Part shown: piece by piece, positions 38,325 through 49,339 of the stretch
Numbering within the stretch: position 1 is the first letter of the stretch
Layout: each line of letters opens with the position of its first letter
Assembly: GCF_014595885.1 (NCBI RefSeq)
Contig: NZ_JABUKC010000001.1
Span: 186,001 to 250,000, forward strand
Length of the DNA stretch: 64,000 bases
Origin: Microcella alkalica
GTDB lineage: Bacteria; Actinomycetota; Actinomycetes; Actinomycetales; Microbacteriaceae
Direction: 5' to 3'
The notes under the pieces: model-generated
Database searches by the model: none
Told to the model about the DNA's origin: nothing
Seen by the model: only the letters and a program-made list of their open reading frames with translations
Translations under genes and position numbers: made by a program

Positions 38325-39979
38325 GCAGGATCAATCGTCTGCGCAGCGAGGAGCGCGGTAGCGCGCTTATCGCGGTGCTGGCTCTCGCTGGCGTCACGGC
38401 GATCATCGCCGTCACGGTAGGCAGTGTGTCGGTCAGTAGCCTCCGCTTCAGCAACGACTCCATCGCGATCGTCGAGGCGAGGGCCGCGGCGGAGGCCGGC
38501 GTCACGGCGGCCGAGCTCGCGCTCACCACGACGACGGGATGCTCCGCCGCGTCCGGTGTGTTCACCTCCACCACGACGCCGAAGTACCGGGTCGAGGTCT
38601 CCTACGACCGCGGTGCCGGCTGGGTCGACGGTTGCCCCACGAACGACGCCACGCAGGTGCGCTTCCTCTCGACCGGCTTCGCGAACCGCACGGTCTTCGA
38701 CGGCTCGCGCGTGGAGGACGGCCGTGTCGTCGAGGCCGTCTACCAGTTCATCCCCGAGTACGTCGAGGTCCCCGACATCGACCCGGCCGTCTACGCCTAC
38801 TCGATCGACGGCGTGCTCAAGAAGTTCGTGCTCGACTCCGCTGACCGCTCGATCGCGGCCGACGTGCAGATCAAGACCGGCGACTTCGAGTGCTCGAACA
38901 ACGCGAGTGTCTCGGGTGACGTCGTGCTCGCCAACGGGGCGGCCGACCTCACCTCCTGCACGATCAACGGAACGCTGCACGTCACGAAGGGCGCCGGCAT
39001 CGACGGTGCGAGCCTCATCACGGGCGACGTCATCGCGGGCGGCGCCGGCGTCACGGGCACGAACCCGACGGTGCGCATCGAAGCCGGTACACGTGTCAAC
39101 GGCAGCGTCTTCGCCGGCGGCAACGTCAGCATCCTCAGTGGTTCGGGGTCGACCGTGAGCGGCAACGTGACCGCGACGCGCGACACCAGTACGAGGGTCA
39201 TCGTCGCGAACGGCTCGACGGTGTCAGGCAACGTGCTGTCCTCCGGCACCATCCAGCGAAATGGCACGATCGGTGGCACGCAGTCGACGGCCGTGACGGG
39301 CCTGCAGGCCCCTGTGGCACCGCGCGTGCCCGACTGGACCGACCTGCCATGGAATGTCAGCTCGACCGCCGACTTCCAGTCGACCACCTGGTATCAGCAG
39401 GGCTTCACGAACCTTGTCACCTGGCCCGCCGGGGACTGCACGATCGGCAGCGGTGACGCTCGCTGGTCAGCGCTCGGTTCTTACACAACACCGACGGTGG
39501 TCGACGCCACCCGGTGCACCAACGGGATCATCACGCGCAACAACCTGTCGCCGAACATCTTCCTGCAGACGAACATCGTCTTCATCGCCGATAAGTTCCA
39601 GTTCGACAAGCTCTACTTCGAGTCGTCGGTGGCCTCGACCAACCGCAAGCTGTACTTCATCGTGCCCGACAACACCGCTGACGCCCTGCCGACGTGCACG
39701 GGCGAGGCCGGCAACATCTACCTCACGAGCGAGGCCGACATCCGGCCGTCGGTATCGGCGTTCATGTACTCGCCGTGCGAGATCCAGTCCGACCGCAACG
39801 GTCTGCGCGGGCAGCTGTACGGGGGTGTCATCAACTTCGACCAGCAGGCGCAGATGACGTATGTACCCACCTCGCCTCCCGGGGTCGACTTCAGCGCGAG
39901 CCTTCCGCCAGTGCTCGAACTCGTCGGCGCCTACCTCGGCGACCGCTTGAGCATCCGCGAGGTCGCGTCCGGTGGGTGA
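38315..39979 (+). CDS. PilX-like pilus protein with beta-solenoid-like repeat region
   Basis: A 554-aa protein. The N-terminus (RGSALIAVLALAGVTAIIAVTVGSVSVSSLRFS) is the PilX-type membrane helix without a classical prepilin cleavage G-FxxxE. Residues about 200-330 carry repeated short strands such as SGDVVLANG, INGTLHVTKG, VNGSVFAGGNV and VSGNVLSSG, like bactofilin or right-handed solenoid folds. The large C-terminal domain has several cysteines (PAGDCTIG, PTCTGEAGN, PCEIQSD). It is much larger than PilX (about 200 aa), and a tip adhesin role is a fair inference. It overlaps both neighbours. Confidence 0.8.
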   Translation: MLLSRINRLRSEERGSALIAVLALAGVTAIIAVTVGSVSVSSLRFSNDSIAIVEARAAAEAGVTAAELALTTTTGCSAASGVFTSTTTPKYRVEVSYDRGAGWVDGCPTNDATQVRFLSTGFANRTVFDGSRVEDGRVVEAVYQFIPEYVEVPDIDPAVYAYSIDGVLKKFVLDSADRSIAADVQIKTGDFECSNNASVSGDVVLANGAADLTSCTINGTLHVTKGAGIDGASLITGDVIAGGAGVTGTNPTVRIEAGTRVNGSVFAGGNVSILSGSGSTVSGNVTATRDTSTRVIVANGSTVSGNVLSSGTIQRNGTIGGTQSTAVTGLQAPVAPRVPDWTDLPWNVSSTADFQSTTWYQQGFTNLVTWPAGDCTIGSGDARWSALGSYTTPTVVDATRCTNGIITRNNLSPNIFLQTNIVFIADKFQFDKLYFESSVASTNRKLYFIVPDNTADALPTCTGEAGNIYLTSEADIRPSVSAFMYSPCEIQSDRNGLRGQLYGGVINFDQQAQMTYVPTSPPGVDFSASLPPVLELVGAYLGDRLSIREVASGG

Positions 39980-40835
39980 TGCGGCGGCGGCGCTGCTGAT
40001 AGGGGGGTCAGCGGCGTTCGGCGCCCTCATCGGTTCCTTCCTCAACGTCGTCATCCACCGCGTGCCCGCGGGCCAGTCGGTCGTGCATCCGCCGAGCGCG
40101 TGCCCGCACTGCGGCAACCGCATCCGGCCCTACGACAACATCCCGGTCGTCTCCTGGCTGGTCCTGCGCGGGCGCTGCCGCGATTGCGGCGCGCGGATCC
40201 CGGTTCGCTACCCGCTGGTCGAGGCGGGCACGGCGGTCGCCTTCGGTCTCGTCGCCTGGTGGATGCTCAGCCCGCTGAGCGCCGCCAGCGATGTCGTCTC
40301 GGCCGCGGGCTCGTGGGGTCTGCTCGCCGGCGCCCTGCTGCTGATCGCCCACCTGTGGCTCGCCGCGGTGAGCATCGCGCTCACGGCGATCGACCTCGAG
40401 ACGCATCGCCTGCCGAACGTCATCGTGCTGCCCGGCTACGGTGTCGCCGCCGTCGGACTCGGCCTGCCCGCGCTGCTCGCCGGCGACCTCGAGCGTCTGG
40501 GGGTCACAGCCGCGGGTGCCGGCATCCTGTTCGCCGCCTACGCCGCCATGGCGATCGCCTGGCCGGGCGGCATGGGCATGGGCGACGTCAAGCTCGCTGG
40601 CGTGCTGGGCGCGTTCCTGGGCTTCGCGGGCTGGGCGGCGCTCGCCGTCGGAGCCTTCGCCGCCTTCGTGCTCGGCGGCGTGGTCAGCATCGCGCTCCTG
40701 GCGACCCGACGCGTCTCGCGCAAGGGGGGCATCCCCTTCGGGCCCTGGATGATCGCCGGCGCGTGGGTGGGCCTCGTATTGGGGGCATCGATCGCAGCCC
40801 TCTATCTGTCATTGTTCGGAATTGAACTCAGCTGA
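39972..40835 (+). CDS. pilD: Prepilin peptidase/N-methyltransferase PilD
   Basis: The protein is 287 aa. It carries the aspartate pair (AIDLETHRLPN and the second GGMGMGDVKLAG with GxGD), the N-terminal CxxC-x21-CxxC zinc site (ACPHCGN and GRCRDCGA) and several hydrophobic segments. It cleaves prepilin leaders and methylates the new N-terminus. GTG 39972 overlaps the PilX-like gene by 8 nt. It provides processing for the prepilins in this locus. Confidence 0.95.
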   Translation: MGDAAAALLIGGSAAFGALIGSFLNVVIHRVPAGQSVVHPPSACPHCGNRIRPYDNIPVVSWLVLRGRCRDCGARIPVRYPLVEAGTAVAFGLVAWWMLSPLSAASDVVSAAGSWGLLAGALLLIAHLWLAAVSIALTAIDLETHRLPNVIVLPGYGVAAVGLGLPALLAGDLERLGVTAAGAGILFAAYAAMAIAWPGGMGMGDVKLAGVLGAFLGFAGWAALAVGAFAAFVLGGVVSIALLATRRVSRKGGIPFGPWMIAGAWVGLVLGASIAALYLSLFGIELS

Positions 40836-40848
40836 GGGGGGCTTGAGC

Positions 40849-41892
40849 ATGAGCAGTCATGTCGTGGGGGTCGATATCGGCCAGACCGCGATCCGTGCCG
40901 TCGAGGCGAAGGCGTCGAAGAGCGGCCCGATCGAGGTGCGCGCCTATCACGAGGCGGCGCTGCCGGACGGTGCGGTGCGCAACGGCGAGATCATGGAGCC
41001 GACGGCGGTCGCGACGATCCTCAAGAAGATGTGGGTCGACGCCAAGTTCGGCACGAAGGACGTGCTGCTCGGCATGGGCGACCAGAAGGTGGTCGCGCGC
41101 GACCTCGTGATGCCGAAGCTTTCGCACCAGGAGATCCGCGACCTGCTGCCGCTGCGCGTGCAGGAGCTCATCCCGATGCCCGTCGCCGAGGCGATCATCG
41201 ACTTCTACCCGGTCGCGGATGCTCCGCCCACCGATGAGGGACCCGCCGTGCGCGGTCTGCTCATCGCCGCGTACGCCGACGCCGTGACCACCAACGTCAA
41301 CGCCGTGCGCCGAGCCGGCCTGCAGGTCGTCGGCGTCGACTTCGTGCCCTTCGCGCTCCAGCGCTCGGTCGGCCTCGCGAGCGAGGGCGTCAGCGCGATC
41401 GTCGACGTGGGCGCCACGACCACGAACGTCGTCGTCGCGCACAACGGCGTGCCCGACTTCGTGCGCATCATCCCGGCCGGCAGCGACGACGCCACGCGCG
41501 CGCTCGTCACGCAGCTCGAGGTGCCCCGCGACCAGGCCGAGAAGCTGAAGGTCGCGCAAGGGCTCCACCCCGAGATCGTCGCGCCGAACGACGCCAAGAG
41601 CGCCGGCATCATCCTCGACGTCACGCGCGAGCTCATGACGAGCATCATCAACACGCTGCGCTACTACTCGACCACGCACGAGAACGCGCGCGTCGAGCAG
41701 CTCGTGCTCACCGGCAACGGGGCCCGCCTGCGCGGCCTGCCCGCCGCGCTCGCGCAGTCGACGGGCATCACGCTCGTCGCGCCCGCGCCCTTCTCGCGCG
41801 TCAAACTGCCGAAGACGCTCGCGGGCTTCGGTGTCTCCGAAGCGCTGCGCGCCGGCACGGCCATGGGTCTCGCGATGGGGGTGCAGGCATGA
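40849..41892 (+). CDS. pilM: Type IV pilus assembly protein PilM
   Basis: The protein is 347 aa with an actin-like fold: phosphate-1 motif VGVDIGQTAIRAVE, connect/adenosine region AIVDVGATTTNVVV and LTGNGARLRG. PilM binds the cytoplasmic tail of PilN and links the PilNO ring to PilB/C. ATG 40849 is used, with GAGGGGGG upstream; the frame is open from 40822. Gene order M-N-O matches the canonical cluster. Confidence 0.94.
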   Translation: MSSHVVGVDIGQTAIRAVEAKASKSGPIEVRAYHEAALPDGAVRNGEIMEPTAVATILKKMWVDAKFGTKDVLLGMGDQKVVARDLVMPKLSHQEIRDLLPLRVQELIPMPVAEAIIDFYPVADAPPTDEGPAVRGLLIAAYADAVTTNVNAVRRAGLQVVGVDFVPFALQRSVGLASEGVSAIVDVGATTTNVVVAHNGVPDFVRIIPAGSDDATRALVTQLEVPRDQAEKLKVAQGLHPEIVAPNDAKSAGIILDVTRELMTSIINTLRYYSTTHENARVEQLVLTGNGARLRGLPAALAQSTGITLVAPAPFSRVKLPKTLAGFGVSEALRAGTAMGLAMGVQA

Positions 41893-42620
41893 GCAAGCAG
41901 CAGGTGCAGGAGCTGCAGCTCGGCGGGGTTCCCCGCGCCAACCTGCTGCCCGCGTCCGCGCGCGAGGCGATCCGCCGCCGCCCGATCGTGCGACGTCTCG
42001 TGATCGGCGTGATCGGGGTCGCGCTCGTCGTGGCGCTGGCCGTCGCCGCCGTCACCGTCTACGCGTTCACGGCCCAGGCATCGCTCCAAGCGGAGCGCGA
42101 CCGCTCGAACCTGCTGCTGGCGCAGCAGGCGGAGTTCGCCGAGGCCCGCGCGATCGACGCCGCCCTCACGGAGACGACCAACTCGCGCATCGTGGCGACC
42201 GCCGCCGAGATCGACTGGGAGAACCTCATGGCCCAGATCCGCGGCACCCTGCCCGCGGGCGTGCTGCTCGTCTCGGTGGACGGCGAGCTGACGACGCCTG
42301 ACGCGGTCGGCCCCGGCGGCGAGACTGACGGAGGTGCGGAGGGCGAGCCCGAGCCCCTGCGCCAGGATTCGGTCGCGAGCATCCGCATCAATGCCACCAG
42401 CCCGACCGTCCCCGACGTCCAGGCGTGGCTGCGCGACCTCGAGACGGTGACGGGCTTCGCCGGCATCGCACCGCCGACCTCGGTCGTCGGCAGCGAGGGC
42501 GCGAGCTACACCGTGACGATCGAGTTCCTCCTCAACGAGGAGGCCTATCTCGGGCGGTACGCGCCCGAAACCGACGAGCCGACGGACGAGTCGGCCGACG
42601 CGAGCGAGGAGGGGGAGTAG
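41889..42620 (+). CDS. pilN: Type IV pilus assembly protein PilN-like
   Basis: The protein is 243 aa with the N-terminal PilM-binding segment VPRANLLPASAREAIRRR (equivalent to the INLLPxR motif), one membrane helix (about residues 37-60, LVIGVIGVALVVALAVAAVTVYAF), a helical stalk and a C-terminal ferredoxin-like domain. The acidic tail is longer than usual. It forms a dimer with PilO in the periplasm-like space. Overlap of 4 bp with pilM. Confidence 0.88.
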   Translation: MSKQQVQELQLGGVPRANLLPASAREAIRRRPIVRRLVIGVIGVALVVALAVAAVTVYAFTAQASLQAERDRSNLLLAQQAEFAEARAIDAALTETTNSRIVATAAEIDWENLMAQIRGTLPAGVLLVSVDGELTTPDAVGPGGETDGGAEGEPEPLRQDSVASIRINATSPTVPDVQAWLRDLETVTGFAGIAPPTSVVGSEGASYTVTIEFLLNEEAYLGRYAPETDEPTDESADASEEGE

Positions 42621-42622
42621 CC

Positions 42623-43285
42623 ATGTCGATCCTGAGACTGTGGATCATAGGCGCCGCCTTCGTCGCCGCGCTGCTGCTGCTCGGCGGCTGGTTCCTCGGC
42701 GTGCAGCCGCGACTGGCCGAGGCCGCCGCGGCGAACACCGAGCGACAGGGCGTCGCGACCGTCAACGCGCAGTACGAGGCCGTGCTCGTCGAGCTCCGCG
42801 AGCTCTCCGAGAACCTGCCGCAGCTCGAGCGCGAGCTGGAGGATCTGCGCGTCGAGATCCCCCAGGCGCCGGAGCTCTCGACCCTGCTCGGTCAGCTCAA
42901 CCAGCTCGCCGAGGCGTCGGGCGTCGCTCTCAACGAGGTGAACGCCGATCCGCCGGTGCTCATCGCGGCCGAGCAGCTCGAGCCGCTCGGCATCACCGAT
43001 CTCGTCGGCATCCCCGTGCGCGTCGGTGCGATCGGTCCGCCCGAGGGCCTGGCGGAGTTCATGAAGGCGGCGCAGTTCGGCCCGCGACTCATGTGGGTCG
43101 GTCGGTTCTCGACCGGCGACGACGCCGACACCGGCAAGGTCACGCTTGAGGGCTACATCTTCGTGCTGCCGGAGGAGGGCGCGGCGCTGCCCGCGGTCGA
43201 CGCCGGCGCGGTCGAGGGCGAGCAGCCTGCGACCGAGCCCAGCGAGCAGCCGAGCTCCGAGCCGAGCGCCAGCCCGTCGCCGTAG
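42623..43285 (+). CDS. pilO: Type IV pilus assembly protein PilO-like
   Basis: The protein is 220 aa with one N-terminal membrane helix (LWIIGAAFVAALLLLGGWFLGV), a coiled-coil stretch (about residues 35-85) and a domain with LGQLNQLAEASGV, typical of PilO. The last about 25 residues are Ser/Pro/Glu-rich. ATG 42623 follows GAGGGGGAG. No PilP or PilQ follows, as expected for a monoderm cell without an outer membrane. Confidence 0.87.
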   Translation: MSILRLWIIGAAFVAALLLLGGWFLGVQPRLAEAAAANTERQGVATVNAQYEAVLVELRELSENLPQLERELEDLRVEIPQAPELSTLLGQLNQLAEASGVALNEVNADPPVLIAAEQLEPLGITDLVGIPVRVGAIGPPEGLAEFMKAAQFGPRLMWVGRFSTGDDADTGKVTLEGYIFVLPEEGAALPAVDAGAVEGEQPATEPSEQPSSEPSASPSP

Positions 43286-43320
43286 CCTGGGAGGATCGCG
43301 CTGACGACGAAAGGCTGACG

Positions 43321-44082
43321 ATGACCGAGCACGACCGCGCCGCTGACGCGACCCCGGAGGTCCCGACCGCACCGGAGTCCGCGCCGCCGGCGGCGTCGGC
43401 CGAGCCGGTGGTCGCCGCGCAGCCCGCCGAGGCCGAGCATCCGCAGGAGCCCGCCCGCGACCACGCGGCCGCGCCAGCCGCCGTCACCGACGCGGCCCCG
43501 CAGCCCGAGCGCGTCGTCTACGTGCCCGCCCCGCAGCCGCCGCGCAAGCGCGGCTCGCGCGGGTTCGGCGTCGGCGTCGCGCTCGCCTCGAGCCTCGTGT
43601 TCACGATCCTGTACGGCGCGCTCGCGGCGCTCTTCATCGGCATCGGCGGGCCGACGGCGCTCGCCGAGCGCGTGCAGGTCTTCGCCACGACGCCCAGCTT
43701 CTGGATGCCCGTCATCGCCTTCACCGTCGCCTACGTCGTGCTCGTGCTGATCACCAATCGCGCCGGCTGGTGGGCGCACGTGCTCGGCGGGTTCGTCGTG
43801 GCGGCGCTCGTCTACCTCGTCTTCCTGGCCTCCACGGTGCTGAGCGCCGAGGCGACCGGGGCGAGCCCCGCGCAGCTGCAGCAGTTCCTGCTGCTGCAGG
43901 TCACGAACCCGCTCGGCTGGGCGGCCGCGATCGCGGCGCGCGAGGTGCCGATCTGGGTGGGCGGGCTCGTCGCCCGCCACGGGCGCCGCGCGAAGGCGCA
44001 CAACGCGGAGGCGCGCGCCGCCTACGAGCGCGAGCTCGCCGAGGCGAGGGGCACGGTGCCGTCCGTGGCTCCGGCCGTTTGA
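43321..44082 (+). CDS. Predicted four-helix membrane protein with Pro/Ala-rich N-terminus
   Basis: A 253-aa protein. About 75 residues of Ala/Pro/Glu-rich sequence precede four hydrophobic segments (VALASSLVFTILYGALAALF, MPVIAFTVAYVVLVLI, VLGGFVVAALVYLVFLA and LLLQVTNPLGWAAAIAA), ending in a basic tail. Family not recognised. It follows pilO by 35 bp and runs into the str promoter, so it is probably transcribed with the pilus genes or alone. Confidence 0.78.
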   Translation: MTEHDRAADATPEVPTAPESAPPAASAEPVVAAQPAEAEHPQEPARDHAAAPAAVTDAAPQPERVVYVPAPQPPRKRGSRGFGVGVALASSLVFTILYGALAALFIGIGGPTALAERVQVFATTPSFWMPVIAFTVAYVVLVLITNRAGWWAHVLGGFVVAALVYLVFLASTVLSAEATGASPAQLQQFLLLQVTNPLGWAAAIAAREVPIWVGGLVARHGRRAKAHNAEARAAYERELAEARGTVPSVAPAV

Positions 44083-44107
44083 CCCCGCACGGCCCTGCGC
44101 CTATTCT
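44079..44107 (+). promoter_or_regulatory. str operon promoter candidate
   Basis: TTGACC (44079-44084) and TATTCT (44102-44107) are spaced by 17 bp, a good match to housekeeping-sigma promoters. The -35 overlaps the stop codon of the preceding gene. A leader of about 270 nt follows before rpsL. Confidence 0.7.
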
Positions 44108-44385
44108 TGACTGCGTGTGTGCATTCGCACGCGCTTGTGCTGTGCCGTGAGAGCGGTGCGGGCGGCGCGAGGCGGAGCATCCGCATGAAGGGTCACTGAC
44201 GACCGCGCCTCTCGCAGCATCGCCCGCGACGCCTCGAGAGCCGTCGAGCCACACCCCCACGGCATGTCCGCCACCGATCCTCATCGATCATCGTCGGATT
44301 CCGCGTGAGCCCGTCATCGCCACGGCGAGTCGGGGAACAACCAACCGCAACCGCTGTCACCGTGCAGCATTTCCAAGGAGCAACT
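44108..44385 (+). other. rpsL leader
   Basis: This stretch carries no credible gene. It holds the long str operon leader with a possible GCGTG/CACGC stem close to the predicted start of transcription, and ends with the AAGGAG ribosome-binding site at about 44375. Regulation by S7 or other proteins is possible but not visible. Confidence 0.4.
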
Positions 44386-44760
44386 TTGCCCACTATTCAG
44401 CAGCTGGTCCGCAAGGGCCGCACGCCGAAGGTCGTCAAGACCAAGGCGCCGGCGCTCAAGGCCAACCCGCAGCAGCGCGGCGTGTGCACCCGTGTGTACA
44501 CGACCACGCCCAAGAAGCCGAACTCGGCGCTCCGCAAGGTCGCGCGCGTGAAGCTCTCGAACGGCACCGAGGTCACGGCCTACATCCCCGGTGAGGGCCA
44601 CAACCTGCAGGAGCACTCGATGGTGCTCGTCCGCGGCGGTCGTGTGAAGGACCTCCCCGGCGTTCGCTACAAGATCGTGCGCGGCGCGCTCGACACCCAG
44701 GCCGTGAAGAACCGCAAGCAGGCGCGCAGCCGCTACGGCGCGAAGATGGAGAAGAAGTAA
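44386..44760 (+). CDS. rpsL: 30S ribosomal protein S12
   Basis: The protein is 124 aa with a TTG start after AAGGAG and the canonical [17 protein letters not shown] and [12 protein letters not shown] blocks. Lys43 and the second drug-site Lys (RVKDLPG) are wild type, so no streptomycin-resistance change is seen. It maintains decoding accuracy in the small subunit. It overlaps rpsG by 1 nt (TAATG). Confidence 0.98.
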   Translation: MPTIQQLVRKGRTPKVVKTKAPALKANPQQRGVCTRVYTTTPKKPNSALRKVARVKLSNGTEVTAYIPGEGHNLQEHSMVLVRGGRVKDLPGVRYKIVRGALDTQAVKNRKQARSRYGAKMEKK

Positions 44761-45230
44761 TGCCTCGCAAGGGTCCCGCTCCGAAGCGCCCCGTCGTCGC
44801 CGACCCCGTCTACGGGGCGCCGATCGTCAGCCAGCTCGTCAACAAGATCCTCCTCGACGGCAAGAAGGGCCTCGCCGAGCGCATCGTCTACGGTGCGCTC
44901 GAGGGCGTGGCCGCCAAGTCGGGTCAGGATGCCGTGGCCGTGCTCAAGAAGGCGCTCGACAACGTGCGCCCCACCCTCGAGGTCCGCTCGCGCCGCGTCG
45001 GCGGCTCGACCTACCAGGTGCCCGTCGAGGTCAAGCCGCACCGCGCGAACACGCTCGCGCTGCGCTGGCTCACGAGCTACGCGAAGGCTCGTCGCGAGAA
45101 GACGATGACCGAGCGCCTCATGAACGAGATCCTCGACGCTTCGAACGGCCTCGGCGCCGCGGTGAAGCGCCGCGAGGACACGCACAAGATGGCTGAGTCG
45201 AACAAGGCCTTCGCGCACTACCGCTGGTAA
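44760..45230 (+). CDS. rpsG: 30S ribosomal protein S7
   Basis: The protein is 156 aa, standard length, with the [10 protein letters not shown] start, [19 protein letters not shown] and [20 protein letters not shown] end. It binds 16S rRNA and nucleates assembly of the 30S head. Second gene of the str operon, overlapping rpsL by one base. Confidence 0.98.
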   Translation: MPRKGPAPKRPVVADPVYGAPIVSQLVNKILLDGKKGLAERIVYGALEGVAAKSGQDAVAVLKKALDNVRPTLEVRSRRVGGSTYQVPVEVKPHRANTLALRWLTSYAKARREKTMTERLMNEILDASNGLGAAVKRREDTHKMAESNKAFAHYRW

Positions 45231-45241
45231 CAGCACGGTGA

Positions 45242-45275
45242 GGCGGGGGCGGGCCGCACGACGGCCGCCCCCGCC
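45242..45275 (+). terminator. Hairpin between rpsG and fusA
   Basis: A 14-bp stem with one bulged G (45242-45256 with 45262-45275, loop CACGA), 11 nt after the rpsG stop. It may attenuate or punctuate transcription into fusA. No T tract is seen. Confidence 0.45.
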
Positions 45276-45311
45276 GCCCCGATTCTCTCGACACGACCGG
45301 AGGAACCCCCC

Positions 45312-47426
45312 GTGGCACTTGACGTGCTCACCGACCTGAAGAAGGTCCGCAACATCGGCATCATGGCCCACATCGATGCCGGCAAGACCACCACGACCGA
45401 GCGCATCCTGTTCTACACGGGTGTGAACCACAAGATCGGTGAGACCCACGACGGCGCCTCGACGATGGACTGGATGGCGCAGGAGCAGGAGCGCGGCATC
45501 ACGATCACGTCGGCCGCGACGACGTGCTTCTGGAACGGCACCCAGATCAACATCATCGACACCCCCGGTCACGTCGACTTCACCGTCGAGGTCGAGCGCT
45601 CGCTGCGCGTCCTCGACGGCGCCGTCGCCGTGTTCGACGGCAAGGAGGGCGTCGAGCCCCAGTCGGAGACCGTGTGGCGCCAGGCCGACAAGTACGACGT
45701 GCCCCGCATCTGCTTCGTCAACAAGATGGACAAGCTCGGCGCCGACTTCTACTTCACCGTCGACACGATCGTGAAGCGCCTCGGCGCGAAGCCGCTGGTC
45801 ATCCAGCTGCCGATCGGGTTCGAGTCGACCTTCACGGGCGTCGTCGACCTCGTCGAGATGCGCGCCCTCGTGTGGCCCGGCGACGCCAAGGGCGACGTGA
45901 CCATGGGTGCCTCGTACGAGATCCAGGAGATCCCGGCCGACATGAAGGAGAAGGCCGAGGAGTACCGCCAGGCCCTCCTCGAGACCGTCGCCGAGTCGGA
46001 TGACGCGCTGCTGGAGAAGTTCTTCGGCGGTGAGGAGCTCACGGTCGCCGAGATCAAGGGCGCCATCCGCAAGATGACGATCGCCTCGGAGATCTACCCG
46101 GTGCTCTGCGGCTCGGCGTTCAAGAACCGCGGCGTGCAGCCCATGCTCGACGCGGTCGTCGACTACCTGCCGAGCCCGCTCGACGTTCCCGACACCGTCG
46201 CGCACGACCCGCGCGACGAGGAGAAGGAGATCGTGCGCAAGGCCGACGCGAAGGAGCCCTTCGCGGCCCTCGCGTTCAAGGTCGCTGTGCACCCGTTCTT
46301 CGGCCGTCTCACCTACGTGCGCGTGTACTCGGGCACGATCGAGTCGGGCGCCCAGGTCGTCAACTCGACCAAGGGCAAGAAGGAGCGCATCGGCAAGATC
46401 TTCCAGATGCACGCCAACAAGGAGAACCCCGTCGAGAGCGTGACCGCCGGTCACATCTACGCGGTCATCGGCCTCAAGGACACGACCACGGGCGACACGC
46501 TGTGCGACCCGAACCAGCAGGTCGTGCTCGAGTCGATGACGTTCCCCGAGCCGGTCATCGAGGTCGCCATCGAGCCCAAGACGAAGGCTGACCAGGAGAA
46601 GCTCGGCACGGCGATCCAGAAGCTCGCCGAGGAGGACCCGACGTTCCGCACCGAGCTCAACCAGGAGACCGGTCAGACGGTCATCAAGGGCATGGGCGAG
46701 CTGCACCTCGACATCCTCGTCGACCGCATGAAGCGCGAGTTCAACGTCGAGGCCAACGTCGGCAAGCCCCAGGTGGCCTACCGCGAGACGATCCGTCGCA
46801 CTATCGAGAAGTACGACTACACCCACAAGAAGCAGACCGGTGGGTCGGGTCAGTTCGCGAAGGTGCAGATCTCGCTCGAGCCGCTCGAGGTCACCCCGGA
46901 GACGAGCTACGAGTTCGTGAACGCCGTCACCGGTGGTCGCGTGCCGCGCGAGTACATCCCCTCGGTCGACGCGGGCATCCAGGACGCGATGCAGGTCGGC
47001 GTGCTCGCCGGCTTCCCGACGGTGGGCGTCAAGGCGACGCTCGTCGACGGTGCAGCGCACGACGTCGACTCCTCGGAGATGGCGTTCAAGATCGCCGGCT
47101 CGATGGCCTTCAAGGAGGCCGCGCGCAAGGCGAACCCCGTGCTCCTCGAGCCGCTCATGGCGGTCGAGGTGCGCACCCCCGAGGAGTACATGGGCGACGT
47201 CATCGGCGACCTGAACTCCCGCCGCGGTCAGATCCAGTCGATGGAGGACGCGACGGGCGTGAAGGTCGTCCGCGCCCTCGTGCCGCTGTCGGAGATGTTC
47301 GGATACGTCGGCGACCTGCGCTCGAAGACCTCGGGCCGCGCGGTCTACTCGATGACGTTCGACAGCTACGCGGAGGTCCCGAAGGCTGTCGCCGACGAGA
47401 TCGTCCAGAAGAGCAAGGGCGAGTAG
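45312..47426 (+). CDS. fusA: Elongation factor G
   Basis: The protein is 704 aa. GTPase motifs are G1 [13 protein letters not shown]2/G3 RGITITSAA and DTPGHVDFT, and G4 NKMD, followed by domains II-V ending in [14 protein letters not shown]. It drives translocation on the ribosome. GTG 45312 follows GGAGG. It is the third gene of the str operon, with tuf 110 bp further on. Confidence 0.98.
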   Translation: MALDVLTDLKKVRNIGIMAHIDAGKTTTTERILFYTGVNHKIGETHDGASTMDWMAQEQERGITITSAATTCFWNGTQINIIDTPGHVDFTVEVERSLRVLDGAVAVFDGKEGVEPQSETVWRQADKYDVPRICFVNKMDKLGADFYFTVDTIVKRLGAKPLVIQLPIGFESTFTGVVDLVEMRALVWPGDAKGDVTMGASYEIQEIPADMKEKAEEYRQALLETVAESDDALLEKFFGGEELTVAEIKGAIRKMTIASEIYPVLCGSAFKNRGVQPMLDAVVDYLPSPLDVPDTVAHDPRDEEKEIVRKADAKEPFAALAFKVAVHPFFGRLTYVRVYSGTIESGAQVVNSTKGKKERIGKIFQMHANKENPVESVTAGHIYAVIGLKDTTTGDTLCDPNQQVVLESMTFPEPVIEVAIEPKTKADQEKLGTAIQKLAEEDPTFRTELNQETGQTVIKGMGELHLDILVDRMKREFNVEANVGKPQVAYRETIRRTIEKYDYTHKKQTGGSGQFAKVQISLEPLEVTPETSYEFVNAVTGGRVPREYIPSVDAGIQDAMQVGVLAGFPTVGVKATLVDGAAHDVDSSEMAFKIAGSMAFKEAARKANPVLLEPLMAVEVRTPEEYMGDVIGDLNSRRGQIQSMEDATGVKVVRALVPLSEMFGYVGDLRSKTSGRAVYSMTFDSYAEVPKAVADEIVQKSKGE

Positions 47427-47536
47427 CCACTCGACCTCAACGGGGCTCGCAGAGCCTCGCTACGATAAACACACACCAAATCGCAGAGCATCCGAGACCA
47501 CGGATGCCTGCAGACGAGTCCTGAGGAGGACCCACA

Positions 47537-48730
<1,194 letters not shown>

Positions 48731-48748
48731 TTCTTCGCACCATCGCGA

Positions 48749-48778
48749 GCGGGGGTCGGGCTTTTGCCCGGCCCCCGC
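48749..48778 (+). terminator. tuf terminator
   Basis: A 13-bp GC-rich stem with one wobble pair (48749-48761 with 48766-48778) and TTTT loop, 18 nt after the tuf stop. It ends the str operon. Confidence 0.82.
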
Positions 48779-48874
48779 TTCGTCGTTCCCGGCTCCGTGC
48801 GGTGCGGCATCGGGGGCGATATGGTCGCCGCAGAGCATCCGTCATCAGCGGATGCCCGGCGAAAGGCTGATCGC

Positions 48875-49339
48875 ATGGGCGCGCGCATCACGGTCGAGGT
48901 CGTCTCGATCCTCCTCATCACGGTGCTCATCGCCGTGCTCGGCTACGCCCTCGTGTTCGGCGCCGGCGAGGGCGACGTCGCCTACCGGCTCGAGGAGGCG
49001 CTGCGGTTCCTGCTCGGCCCGACCGGGATCGCCGTCGGGGTGTGGGCGGCGCTGCTCGTCGTCTTCGCGATCGTGCTGCGACGCCGGCCGACGTGGGTGC
49101 GGGTGCTCGTGCACCTCGGCTCGCTCGTCGTGGCGAACCTCGTCAACGTCGGCGTGCTCATCGGCATCGCCTCCACCTCGCTCGACTCGTGGTTCGGCCT
49201 CGTCGTGGTGATCGCCGCGACCGCCGGGCTCGTCCTCTTCGTCGCCGCCGTGATCGGGGTGCTCGTGACCGAGCTGCTCATCCTGCGGGCGCTGCCTGTG
49301 CGCGCGGCACCGGCTCCGGCCGCTGCGGCGACCAGCTAG
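48875..49339 (+). CDS. Small predicted membrane protein
   Basis: The protein is 154 aa with four hydrophobic segments (VVSILLITVLIAVLGYALVF, GIAVGVWAALLVVFAIVL, LGSLVVANLVNVGVLIGI and GLVVVIAATAGLVLFVAAVIGVL). ATG 48875 follows GAAAGG. No family is recognised. It converges with the IclR-type gene, and the two stop codons overlap by 4 bp on opposite strands. Confidence 0.72.
   Translation: MGARITVEVVSILLITVLIAVLGYALVFGAGEGDVAYRLEEALRFLLGPTGIAVGVWAALLVVFAIVLRRRPTWVRVLVHLGSLVVANLVNVGVLIGIASTSLDSWFGLVVVIAATAGLVLFVAAVIGVLVTELLILRALPVRAAPAPAAAATS

Noticed and set aside
44733-47060. Long minus-strand open frame opposite rpsG and fusA
   Set aside because: Antisense shadow of ribosomal protein S7 and EF-G, with repetitive acidic/basic composition.
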